This document shows positions 44,839-55,340 of a DNA stretch of 64,000 nt, piece after piece; positions within the stretch are counted from its first letter, which is position 1; each line of letters opens with the position of its first letter. The stretch comes from Piliocolobus tephrosceles. Its lineage: Eukaryota > Chordata > Mammalia > Primates > Cercopithecidae. The notes beneath the pieces were generated by a model. It was not told the DNA's origin. It searched no databases and was given only the letters and a program-made list of their open reading frames with translations. Location of the stretch: NCBI RefSeq assembly GCF_002776525.5, contig NC_045436.1, positions 7,913,918-7,977,917 of the forward strand. Reading direction: 5' to 3'. Position numbers and translations under genes: made by a program.

Positions 44839-47395
44839 ATTAGAAAAATATGAAAAAGCCCCGGTTGCAAGTCCTTTGTAAGACTGAGCAGCATGTTCAG
44901 CAGGAACTGTAAGTGTCTTCACATGTCTGTATCTTTTTAGGATGCAACAATTCTTCAAATGATGCTGCTTTCCCTGTACACAAAAGCCGTCACTTCAAAA
45001 GCCTTTGATTAATTTGTGCACAATCAAGGGCATGTGAGATAGCTGCCATTTAGTGAGCCAAAGCAATCTAATGCCAACTGCAATAAACCTATCAAGCTGT
45101 CATCGAGTCAAGCTGTGAGAAAGGCGACGACGATTACAAGCAATAGTTTCCTTCAGTGGTTTCATAATTTCAATTTTTTGTTACATTTCCAGATTTTCAA
45201 TACTTATAGTAAGAATGCTTTAGTAGAGAAATATTTTCCCCAGGGGTTACTATCAACAACTTAGTGTATTGGTTTTTTTCCCCATCATTGCTTCAAGTAT
45301 AGAAACTCATCAGGCAAGAAATATTGTGATTACAGTCGTATATAAATTATTTAAAGGGGTTCAGCCAATCAAAACAGAGATCTAAGTGACTATTTTCCTC
45401 TTGATGCCTTTGTAACTCCTACTCAAAAAGCAAATTTCTGACTGATAGAATAGTTTTGAAGTTACTTCAAAAAGACCATTCTTTTGGATGGGAGGAGGAT
45501 CTCAATATGAATGGTTCACATATTTCCACAGTAGCTCTTTCATGACAACTTTACAGAGGAGGGGAGAGACCAAAATAACAACAAGCAGGGGAATAGAAGT
45601 GGAGGCAGACAGTGATAGAAGGCAAGGCAGGTAATTAAGGTCTCTCCTGGAGAAAAGAAGATTCATGTATTCAGAGGTTCCTCACATACCCCAGTTCTGG
45701 CTAAAGAAAGTAATCACTGTTGAATAATCTGTTACCAAAAAGGTCTCACTCAATAACCAGTTTTCACTCATGCCTTCCAATGGAAGCATTTAGCACTCTG
45801 CAGACAGCCGCTATCATGCTTGACTTCATACTCTGAATATCACCTGTAAGAAACAAAATGCTAATCGTTTCTCATCTGTCTCAGTTAATAAGTTCCCCGC
45901 ATTTTGAGATCTTTCTTTTTCTCCCTCCACCCGTTTTTAGATCGTATTCTCACTGCCGCAAATACGATTGTACGTCCACTCTTAATTAAAGCTAACAATT
46001 ATACGATAACTTATTTTAGATAGAATCTGGGGTAATATTTTTTTCTTGAATTTTGTAGGAGAATTAGTACAGCTCCCCTTTTATTCGCCCAAAATTAAGC
46101 CTGGAAAACCTAGAATTTCCTAAGAGCTAGCAAAGACTCCCTCCAAAATTGCCACCAGTGGATGCTTACATTTGGAAATGCTGTAAAACATTATTACCTT
46201 GTCCTCAAAGGACATTCTGCAAGTGTCATACATACTTCTCATACGTTAAGCAGTGGAGTTAAGACAGAAAGCTGAATCTCCTAACTTACAGCATTAGTGG
46301 AAAAGTGAAAAAATATACTAAACCACCATTCTGAACAATATGGAGAATAGACTAGTTTGATAGATAAAGCCTTTATTCATACTTCAGTTTTTGTAAAGGG
46401 CTAGTTCAACAGATATGAGCTTTGAAATTATAAACATGTAGGGATTACACAAATAACACTCTCTCTTTCCTTAAATAAGTCTGTTTCCTTTAAAAGCTTA
46501 TAATACAGCATCCCCCATTTTTGTGACTTTTACTGCAAATACTTCACCAAAAACTCCAATCAACTATGCAGTCTCCATTACAAAGTTTGAGGATTTTAAA
46601 GTATCAAAAAGAAACAAGAGGTAATAAACTCACTATTAAAGCATTTAGCTTGGCAAGTGATTTATCTCTGTTCCTTTATCTGCTTAGGGTTTTTATTTCA
46701 CTGTGTGAGCAAATTTCTACTGACAAGTAATTTTTGGAAAACAGCCAGAAGTGGGGGGTGGGAGGGAGGGAGAAAGATCTCCTAAGATATCAAAGACCTG
46801 AAAAAAGAAACCTGATGAAGTGACATTTGTGGTTTCAAAAATAATACACCTCCTCTAGTCTCCTGCTCATTTACCAAAGAAAAGCTCTCTTGTTCTTTAG
46901 CTCCCATTATGTATTGCAATGTGTAGAATAATTGTGAACAGAATAATTTTCTGTATGAGATATACAAAATCATTTTGACCCAAAACAGTCCAGTTAAATG
47001 ATAGAAACATAATCTATTGTTGCCTTGTACTTCCAAAGATTCTCTTGTTGATACTAATCCTGTCTAACTGAGTATGAATAGAACCGAAGAAGAATTTGCA
47101 TGGCAGAGTAGCCTAAGCAGAAACTAAAATGCTAGCCATGTGTGAGCTACTAGTATTATTCATTGATTTGGGGTTCCAATCTTCTGAGTAATTTACACAT
47201 AGTAGGCCCTCAAGAGATGGATTTCATTAAAGTGATTTCTCATTGCCGCTTTCTATAAATTATTTTTATTGTTAACATGCTACCTCACTTAAGCTCTCTG
47301 TACAGCAGCTGTATAAACACCTCTCATGCAGAAATCACTTCTTGGCAAATACAGCAAGGCTGCTACAAACAGGTGAATTCATGTATTCCACAAAT
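44839..47395. other. Unique sequence, best candidate zone for conserved non-coding DNA
   Basis: 2.5 kb with no repeat or gene recognised, unusual in this repeat-rich window. It holds a CpG-bearing non-repetitive patch (45040-45140), an 8-bp inverted repeat with CpGs in each arm (45941-45968) and a G-quadruplex motif with one-base loops (46753-46770). Confidence 0.4.
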
Positions 47396-47780
47396 GCATG
47401 TATTCATTCGACTTATAAATATTTACTTGGTGTTCACTAGCACTAAGCACTCTGCTGGGTGCTGTGGAATTTTAAAGAATAATTAAGACGGAGTTGTGTC
47501 TTCAAGAGTCTAATTATTGACAAAGGATTATATCGCAGGATAGAAAATGAGAACTGTGACAAAACACCAAAGGGGATTCAAACGGAGAAGAGATTGTTTC
47601 CTGCCAGTGAAATCTTGGAGGGCTTTATGGAGCAAGTGGCACTTCAGCTAGGCCTGGAGCAGTGGGCCAGGAGCGGGGGGTCTGGGGATCTTAGCAGACT
47701 GACATGCGGTAAGGAAAGCCACTGAAGCAAGAGCGCACAGAATTTGTGCAAAGACCAGAGGGAAGTTAGTTAGGCTAGCA
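47396..47780 (-). mobile_element. L2 LINE 3' region
   Basis: 'tattcattcgacttataaatatttacttggtgttcactagcactaagcactctgctgggtgctgtgg' is the complement of the L2 3' end, followed by 'ggagttgtgtcttcaagagtctaatta' and 'cttggagggctttatggagcaagtggcacttcagctaggcctggagcagtggg', the next L2 landmarks. Confidence 0.7.
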
Positions 47781-48898
47781 CGCGAAATGAGAGGGCGGCT
47801 ATCAGGGACTTTGGTGCACCGGGGTCTATGTACTGCCATCCACAGGGGGCTGCAGTGGCTCTCTCTGGAATTCCTCAGGTAATATTCCACTTGAGTAATA
47901 GGCAGAACTGCCCAACCTGGAAACTAAAATAAAGATAACACCATGACAGTCTATATTCCACTTTTCTTTAAAATGTCAACATAGACACTTATATCTGAGC
48001 ACCTTTAAAATTTAGGTTGTGTCGAAGGAGGTCTAAAATTCTACAAGGGGGAAGAATTTTTTAAAAGGCGATGATATAAAATACATAAGGGAAAAACATG
48101 AGCCTCTGAACCACATGAGCTGCCACTGGCATTCAAGACAAAGCTAACCAAGTGGGGGGAAAGGCCCCAAACCCCGTTCTCTATCTCTAGCACATAAGAA
48201 AGGGATATTGTTTCCTAGAACAACACCCCAAGGCCCCCATTAGAACATGAAAATATTTACAGCGGTGGTGCTTTCGCTATGGGATTACATGTTTTCCTTG
48301 CAAATATTTAACTTATGCTTTTGTGAGCCATGGCACATGGTGTAAAGAAAACAGTAAATCAAAGCTGATGTTGAGGGGTGAAGGCTTTTTATCCTAAACT
48401 ACTGTGTGTGTGTGTTTAAAGAAAATTTCTAGTTAAAATGTGCCCATTACTACTAATCATTGCAACTAAGAAAATATGAAAAAGTTTCTTGTACTTAATC
48501 TACTGTGAAAATACACACTGAAATAAAAATAGCCCAAATTATTGGAGTCTTTTGCTTCATAATTTAATAATAATAAAATTTCTTTTTCATCTGTTTACCC
48601 TATCAGCCAAAAACAAAGCAGAATTGTTCTAGGAAATAAATCGCTTGAACAGCGGAGGAGACTTTGCCCTATTTGATATGGAAAGCACAGCCAAGGGTAT
48701 GGATCTCACAGCCTCAGAGTTAGGAGCTGCTCCAAGCCTTCTTCCCTAGATGCTTCACACCCCTCCTGGACAACTTCCAAGCATCACAGCTCTGGATGAC
48801 CACTCATCTTCTGTGTACAGACTCCAACCCCGGTGAAACCCATTTCACGAAATGTACTTTATATACACCTAATTTATTAAAGAGTTGCATTCATTAAA

Positions 48899-48929
<31 letters not shown>

Positions 48930-49029
48930 AGTATTACTACTCATAGAAGCTGGGAAACTGAAAAGGCAATATTGTTCCAATTACTGTTTTTGTTGATAAA
49001 AATTTTGAGAACCACAGTTACTTCTACAT
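47781..49029. other. Unique sequence with T28
   Basis: 28 T at 48902-48929 with no Alu body beside it. No gene recognised. Confidence 0.45.
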
Positions 49030-49370
49030 CAGGGGTCTCCAACCCCTGGGCCAAGAAATGGTACTGGTCCTCAGGCTGCTACCAACTAGGCTGTGTATCA
49101 GGAGCGGGAGCCGAGAGCAAGTGAGCATTATGGCCTGAGCTCCACCTCCTGTCAGATCAGCTGCAGCATTAGATTCTCACAGGAGTGTGAACTCTATTGT
49201 GAACTCCACATGGGAGGGATCTAGGGTCGAGTGCTCCTTATGAGAATCTAATGCCTGATGATCGGAGCTGCAACAGTTTCATCCCACAATCATCCCCTTC
49301 ACCCTCCATCTGTGGAAAATTGTCTTCCATGAAACCAGTCCCTGGTGCGAAAAAAGGTTGAGGACTGCTG
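49030..49370 (+). mobile_element. MER1B-like hAT-Charlie element, full length
   Basis: Terminal sequences caggggtctcc (49030) and the complementary ggactgctg (49370) bound a 341-bp element with the family's internal phrases, including 'gcctgagctccacctcctgtcagatcagctgcagcattagattctcac' and 'ccttatgagaatctaatgcctgatgatc'. The flanks ttctacat (49022-49029) and ttctaggt (49371-49378) match at 6 of 8, as expected for an 8-bp hAT target duplication. Confidence 0.93.
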
Positions 49371-49378
49371 TTCTAGGT

Positions 49379-49950
49379 GGCACAGAATTTTCATATGGAA
49401 AATTACAAACAATCCTGATGGCATGTCAATGAGATTACAGCATATCTGCTCTCCATGGTTATGGGAATACATTAGCAAAAAACTGTCACCTCTTTGCCTG
49501 TGCTCTTTCTCCCTTTCCAGGGGTGAAATATATTGAATAACCTATTAATTACTTTTATTCTTTCTATGGAACTTCTAATTAACTTGTTTTATTTATTCAT
49601 GTGGCATTAGTAGTTGGATCGCATTTTGGGTGGGACGAGGCAGACTGGGGGTCAAAAAAACTTGAGAATGGACAGACCCATCATTTAGAGGAGGTAGTTT
49701 GGGCAGATCTGGAGTGTAGGCGCCAGAAGGCAGTCCCACAGGTGTGCAGACATCAGAAGGACTCTCATGGTAGATGACAAGAGGCAAAGCCAGGAAGGGA
49801 GGTAATTGGTGCCAGAGAGGTCCTTCAGGGCTCACCTTCATGGGCAAGTGAAGAGCCAGAGGCAGGTGGAGGGTAATGAAGGGGAGTTCTAAAAACAGAT
49901 AGCTGGGACCTAACCATGGCCATGATCTTCATGGGCAAGACTCACGCATT
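49379..49950. other. Unique sequence
   Basis: No repeat or gene recognised. Confidence 0.4.
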
Positions 49951-50010
49951 ATTAGTCAGGTTCAAACAGAGAAACAAGCCAGTAGGAGATACATATTAAG
50001 AGATTTACTG

Positions 50011-50363
50011 GTCAGGTGTGGTGGCTCACACCCGCAATCTCAGCACTTTGGGGAGGTCAAGNNNNNNNNNNGGTGTGGTGGCTCACACCCGCAATCTCAG
50101 CACTTTGGGGAGGTCAAGGCAGGCAGATTACCTAAGGTCAGGAGTTCAAGACCAGCCTAGCCAACATGGTGAATCCCCATCTCTACTAAAAATACAAAAA
50201 ATTAGCCAGGCATGGTGGCAGGCACCTGTAATCCTGGCTACTTGGGCGGCTGAGGCAGGGGAATCATTTGAACACAGGAGGTGGAGGTTGCAGTGAGTTG
50301 AGATTATGCCATTGTACTCCAGCCTGGGTGACAAGAGTGAAATTCCATCTCAAAAAAAAAAAG
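50011..50363 (+). mobile_element. Alu (S-like) with a 10-N gap and a 47-bp duplicated start
   Basis: It begins 'gtcaggtgtggtggctcac', reaches 'ggaggtcaag' at 50061, then 10 N, then repeats the same 47 bases (50072-50118) before continuing through the whole Alu. The target-site duplication agagatttactg lies at 49999-50010 and 50364-50375. Confidence 0.95.
50062..50071. other. Assembly gap, 10 N
   Basis: 10 N separating two identical 47-bp segments (50015-50061 and 50072-50118). Confidence 0.98.
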
Positions 50364-50377
50364 AGAGATTTACTGCA

Positions 50378-50460
50378 CCATGGCGCACATTTACCTATAT
50401 AACAAACCAGTACATCCTGCACACATACCCTAGAACTTAAAATACATATAAAAATGAAAA
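50378..50460 (+). mobile_element. Very short 5'-truncated L1 3' end (~83 bp)
   Basis: 'catggcgcac...acctatataacaaacc', 'cctgcacacataccctagaacttaaaatacat' followed by an A-rich tail is the extreme 3' end of an L1PA-type element. It is flanked by agagatttactgca at 50364-50377 and 50461-50474. Confidence 0.92.
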
Positions 50461-50812
50461 AGAGATTTACTGCAAGGAGCTGGCATGTATGGCAATGTAG
50501 GTTGGTGAAGCAAGACCACAGTCTGTGGGACAGGCCATCAGGAAGAGCAGGTTTGAAATTGGAACATTTGTAAGCTGAACCTGCATTCCCCAGGCAGAAT
50601 TTATTCGCCAGGGAAGCCTCAATTCTGTTTTTGAGGCCTTCCAACTGATTGAATCAGGCTCACTCAGATTATCAAAAATATTCTCCCATACTTAAAGTTA
50701 ACATTATGGACTTAATTAACATCTACAAAATACCTTTATGGTAACACCTAGGTTATAATTTGAGTGAATAATGGGACTATCCTCAGCCAAAACTGACCAT
50801 CACAACTCATGT

Positions 50813-51065
50813 CTGAAGGACTGAGAAAAGCAAGATGAAGTATTTCAATCCTAGAAGAATAGTACAACTAAGCTAAACTAGAAAACAATGTGGGTCTCTT
50901 AGTAAGTCTTTGAATCAAGGATAAAATGATTTGAACTAAGGAATGAGGGAGATAATTTGCTAGAAGGAAAGTCCAAAGCAGATATCAGGACCAAAGAGAC
51001 CAGCAACAAACCACTACAAACACTGGACTGTGTAAAACCCCTGCCCACAGGGAGTTTTGGGCCTT
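50813..51065. other. Unique sequence
   Basis: No feature recognised. Confidence 0.4.
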
Positions 51066-51746
51066 GTCTAAGTCTGTTTGTGCTGCTATAACAGGATACA
51101 GCAGACTGGGTAATTTACAAACAATCGAAATTTATTTCTCACAGTTCTAGAGGCTGGGAGGGCCAAGGCCAAGAGGCCAGCAGGTTGGCATCTGGTGAGG
51201 GCTTGGTCTCTGCTTCCAAGATGGCACCCTGAAGGCTGCATCATCATGTGGAAGAAGGCAGAAAGGCAAAAAGGGATGAGCTCCCACCATTAGACCCTTT
51301 TTTAATTTTTTTTTTTTTTTTTTTGAGACAGAGTCTCGCTCTGTGGTCCAGGCTGGAGTGCAGTGGCACAATCTCGGCTCACTGAAAGCTCCGCCTCCTG
51401 GGTTCACGCCATTCTCCTGCCTCAACCTCCTGAGTAGCTGGGACTGCAGGTGCCCGCCACCATGCCTGGCTAATTTTTTTCTATTTTTAGTAGAGACGGG
51501 GTTTCACTGTGTTAGACAGGATGCTCTCGATTTCCTGACCCTATGATCCGCCCGCCTCAGCCTCCCAAAGTGCTGGGATTACAGGCGTGCATCAGACCCT
51601 TTTATAAGCTCATCTAACATCATTCATGAGGGTAAGCCTTTGTAACCCAATCACTTCCCTAAGGCACACCTCCCAGTACTGTTACATCCAAGATTAAGCC
51701 TCCGACACATGAATTTTGGGGAACACACATTCTGACAATAGCAGCC
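51066..51746 (-). mobile_element. MaLR LTR (MST/MLT1-type), split by an Alu
   Basis: Complement of a MaLR LTR: 'ctaagtctgtttgtgctgctataacagg', 'gactgggtaatttacaa', 'cacagttctagaggctggg', 'tctctgcttccaagatggcacc' and, after the Alu, 'acctcccagtactgttac', 'catgaattttggggaacacacattctgacaatagca'. Without the Alu it is about 390 bp. Confidence 0.8.
51303..51593 (-). mobile_element. Alu, AluY-like, 5' end slightly truncated
   Basis: T-rich tail, then the Alu complement ending at 'gattacaggcgtgc', about 20-25 bases short of a full 5' end. The target-site duplication agaccctttt lies at 51292-51301 and 51594-51603. It is inserted in the MaLR LTR. Confidence 0.94.
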
Positions 51747-51818
51747 CTTGAGTCTTCATCTCTAGGTGTGGGTTAAAAAGCACAATCTACAGGGACCAGG
51801 AGACATTTAGGAGTAGGG

Positions 51819-52041
51819 CAGTAGTTCTAAACCAGATGCAGTTTTGCTTCATCTCCCTAAGGGACATTTGTCAATGTCTACAGATATTTCTGGTTATCAC
51901 AAAGGTAGGGAGGTTGCTATTAGCATTCCATGGATAGCTACCAGTGATACTGAGGAAACTTTCTACAATGCTCCCTGTGGCCCCCCCAATAAAGAATTAT
52001 CCAGCTCCAAATGTTCATAGTAACAGGGTTGAGAAGCCCTG
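51819..52041 (+). mobile_element. MER20-like hAT-Charlie element, full length
   Basis: 'cagtagttctaaaccag', 'gggacatttgtcaatgtctacagatatttctggttatcacaa', 'aataaagaattatccagctcc' and the end 'agggttgagaagccctg' give a 223-bp element matching the family's length and order. 8-bp flanks (51811-51818, 52042-52049) match only 5 of 8. Confidence 0.92.
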
Positions 52042-52174
52042 GAGGAGACTAATTAACATAGGTAGAAGTTACTTAATATTCAATCTAAAGTAATGCTAAA
52101 CTTTTATATAACTGCTGAATATCTACAGAGCTCATGAGGAGGCAGCAGCCGCAGCCCTGTGTACTCTCTGGCTG

Positions 52175-52385
52175 CAGCATGGCATAGCGAAAGGTGCATG
52201 AATGAACTTAGAGTGGAGTCCTGAGTTCAAAGCCAACTGTGACATACACTTTGCACGTGCACCTTGGGCAAGGTGCTTAACCTTTTGTAGCCCCAGTTTA
52301 CTTACCTATAAAATGAGAAACTATCTCTCATAGGATGATTGAGAGTATTAGTGATATTACCAGATATATGTTAGTTACTTTTACT
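52175..52385 (+). mobile_element. MIR, near full length
   Basis: 'agcatggcatagcgaaaggtgcatgaa', 'ctgagttcaaagcc', 'gcaccttgggcaaggtgcttaacc', 'agtttacttacctataaaatgagaaac' and 'ataggatgattgagagtatt' follow MIR from the tRNA-derived 5' part through the core to the 3' half. Confidence 0.85.
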
Positions 52386-52711
52386 TTTGTCCCCAAAAAA
52401 GTATTTGGCAAGTTATGACAATAATCTAGCCAAGAGAGGATAAGACTATCACTTAAGCAATGACATTATCGATGTATAAAAGTGATTCCATTTTCAAAAT
52501 ATTTCTTAGAATCTGCAAGACTTCTTGGCCTAGTGGATGGGGAAGAGAGGAGGGAGGGGCCAGGGATGAATAGAGTGGACGGGTGGCATTGTGAACTGAG
52601 AGATATGAAATCAGCAGAGGACTCAGTGGATGGGTGAAGATAATGAATTCAGTTTCAGACATGTAATGTCGTGGGTGGCTTCCAGAAAGCCAGATGGAGG
52701 TACAGTGGTCA

Positions 52712-52905
52712 TATTTACAGTTTGCAAACCAGTTTCACATATGTTGTTCCTTTTACACTTTGATCCTTATAATAACCTGACAAAAAGGCAGGCTTCATTA
52801 TTTATAGTTTTTAAATGTGGGAACTGGGCTCAGGGAGCCTAAGTAAATTACCGAAGACCATCAAGACAGTAGAGGATAGAGCTTTCCTTTGACTCCAGTT
52901 CTTAA
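52712..52905 (-). mobile_element. MIR
   Basis: 'accagtttcacatatgttgttcc', 'gatccttataataacctgac', 'gggaactgggctcagggagcctaagtaaattaccgaagacc' and 'gactccagttctta' read as the complement of MIR. The frame 52630-52842 is a shadow. Confidence 0.75.
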
Positions 52906-53791
52906 TAATGAGATTTTAAAAAGCAAAATGTCAGGTGTGATCAGTGGCAAATGGAAAATGAGTAGAGGAATAAGCCTTGTTTTTGCTGGTTTGTCTGTGA
53001 GGGGTTTACCTGCTCCTCAAAGATTGTGGAGGGCTGGGCAGAATGGAGCACTCAGATGCGGGCTCTGAAGATGGCCCCAATCTGTCACATTGAGAAGACA
53101 GGACACAGGTTGCTGAGGCCACTATGAGTGGAAACGTTTTATAGTTCATTAACTACATGAACACAGGGGCTGAGAGAAATTTGAAACAAAAATGTTAGCA
53201 GGCATTACCAACTCAAAAAAAAAAAAAAAAAAGATGCAATGATCATGCAAATCGATGGAAAGATATGAATGAACAAATTTTGATTTACTCGTAAGTTTTT
53301 AGAAACACATTTACTATGACACATTTGAATCTCGGAGCATTGACGCTCTTTCATTCCAATAGCAATATAAAGCATGCTATTCTGAGAAAGAGCTCTGAAA
53401 GGCTGGCTTTTCACAGGTTTGTTTTTCACAGTTTTAATGTTTCTGAAGACTTACTTTTGGCCGTGAGACACATATTCAAAAATGCTCTAATGAGACCAAT
53501 TTGATTTTTAATTTAGATTTTCTAAATCTGAGTTTCTGCAAATTTCTAAGAAGCGACCCCCACCGTCTGCTTTCTTGGAAAATGACAGGCTTCGGTCTCC
53601 CAGCTGTGTGATCAGTAGAGAGTCTGTGCCTACTGGTCAGAGCAGCACCAACAAGACCGTCAAAGGAGATGTGGACTGTATTTTAATCAACCTCTATATT
53701 TTTCTAATATCTTCTGTATTCAAGTTTCCCACATTTGGGGGGACCTATTAGGCCATTTTCACTTTGTTAATGTGTTAATGTATCATTTGTT
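52906..53791. other. Unique sequence
   Basis: A short poly-A (53216-53232) is the only repeat. Nothing gene-like is recognised. Confidence 0.4.
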
Positions 53792-53801
53792 TCCTCTACA
53801 C

Positions 53802-54112
53802 CTTTTTTTTTTTTTTGAGAGGGAGTCTCACTCTGTTGCCCAGGCTGGAGTGCACTGGCATGATCTTGGCTCACTGCAACTTCTGCCTCCCAGGTTTCAA
53901 GCAGTTCTTCAGCCTCATCCTGCCGAGTAGCTGGGATCACAGGCACCTGCCATCATGCCCAGATAGTTTTTATTTTTATTTTTTCATATTTTTGTAGAGT
54001 TGGGGTTTCACCATGTTGGCCGGGCTGGTCTCAAATTCCTGACCTCAGGTGATCCGCCCACCTTGGCCTCCCAAAGTGCTGGGATTACAGGTGTGAGCCA
54101 CCGTGCCTGACC
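53802..54112 (-). mobile_element. Alu, AluS-like, full length with small internal insertion
   Basis: Complete Alu complement between target-site duplications tcctctacac at 53792-53801 and 54113-54122. Extra 'tttttatttttattttttcat' sequence at about 53967-53987 lengthens the middle A-rich region. Confidence 0.95.
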
Positions 54113-54149
54113 TCCTCTACACTTTCACAGACTGCCATAGCTGCGTGTT

Positions 54150-55340
54150 GTATTTCTTTAAAATGATTTTAATCCAATTTCTTTTGCATCTCTTGTTACA
54201 CTTCTTTTATTCCTAACCTTGAATAGATGTATTTTCCTTTTTCTCTTTTCCTAAATCAGGCTCTTGAGGGGTTTATCTATTTTATAGGTCTTTTTAAAAT
54301 TTAATTATACTTTCTACTCTTTTTGTTTTTCATTTCATTAGCACCAATTTTTATCTTTATCCAGTCTCTCTTAGGTTCATTTTATTTGAACTTTTGTTCT
54401 TTCTAAACGTTTGAACTTTGGTTCTTTACGTAATAAGTTCCTCCTCCCTCCCTCTCTTCTGCTTCTGCTCTGATTGTGGATGTTGCTAGTCCCAAATGTT
54501 TGCTATGGGCATAGGGCCTAGATGTTTTGGGAAGGCCACCTTTTTGTAAATTATTTTATAATTTTCATTTGATTATGATCAAGAAAAGTTGCCTGTCGAA
54601 TCTCTACTTTAAAAAATGTGTTACGGCTTTTCTTTCCCAAATAAACTATGGATTTTTGTAATTGCTGCATGCGTGCGCGCACACACACACACATACACAC
54701 ACACACACACTTGAAAATATATGTATTGTAAAATCTGTCTATTTCCTATGAGGGGCTCTGCAGATATCCATTCAGTGAAGTTTATTAACCGTATTTTCCA
54801 ACTCTTCTATGTCCTTACATATTTTGTGTCTATCCGATCTGCCCAATCTTGAAAGAGGTTTATTGAAAATGCTCACAAAGTTTGTGTTTTTATTAAGTTC
54901 TCCTTGCATTCTTAATTGTTTAAAATTTGCTAAGGATTTTGTTCTATACTGGTTTATGGCTAAAATTTTTTGTTTGTAAATTTTGTATAATAATACAATA
55001 TATTGTATGTTTTTATACTGCTCTTCATCTTAAAGTCCACTAGTCATACCCATATACCATTGGTATTGCCCTTGTTGATTTATTTTGTTTTACATGTGAC
55101 TAGTACACATTGTCTTTTCCTTATTTTCAAATTTACTGCTGTTTTAAATACTGTTCCTGCAAGCAGCTTAAGGCTCCATTTTGTTTCTTAACCTTCTCTA
55201 AAGCCTTTAATGGGATGAGCTCTTTTATGCATGGTTAGTGTAATCATTGAAATACTTGACTTTGTTCCCTTTGTTTTCCTTTATGGTAATGTATATTTCA
55301 CTACATATTTCTTCTTCATTAGTTTTTCATGTTTCGTCAA
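54150..55340 (-). mobile_element. L1M fragment (ORF2 region), decayed
   Basis: T-rich plus strand with phrases such as 'ttttgtttttcatttcatt', 'atgatcaagaaaagttgcct', 'cttgaaaatatatgtattgtaaaatctgtc' and 'aatcttgaaagaggtttattgaaaatg' recalling the complement of L1 ORF2. Many indels. A CA repeat sits inside at 54675-54710. Boundaries and subfamily are uncertain. Confidence 0.55.
54667..54710 (+). repeat. (CA)n with GC-rich flank, strictly alternating
   Basis: 44 bases of unbroken purine-pyrimidine alternation: gcatgcgtgcgcgc followed by CA repeats with one CATA variant. A strong Z-DNA candidate. Confidence 0.95.

Larger units (their letters stand above)
49951..50812 (-). mobile_element. Old LTR-like element, split by Alu and L1
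   Basis: 'attattagtcaggttcaaacagagaaacaagccagtaggagatacatatt', then after the inserts 'gaggccttccaactgattgaatcaggctcactcagattatc', 'acttaaagttaacattatggacttaattaacatc' and 'tcagccaaaactgaccatcacaa' follow a familiar old LTR read on the complement. I cannot name the subfamily safely. The element supplies the target for the Alu and L1 inserts. Confidence 0.5.

Noticed and set aside
48902..48929. T28 as a processed pseudogene tail
   Set aside because: No gene-like sequence or target-site duplication identified on either side.
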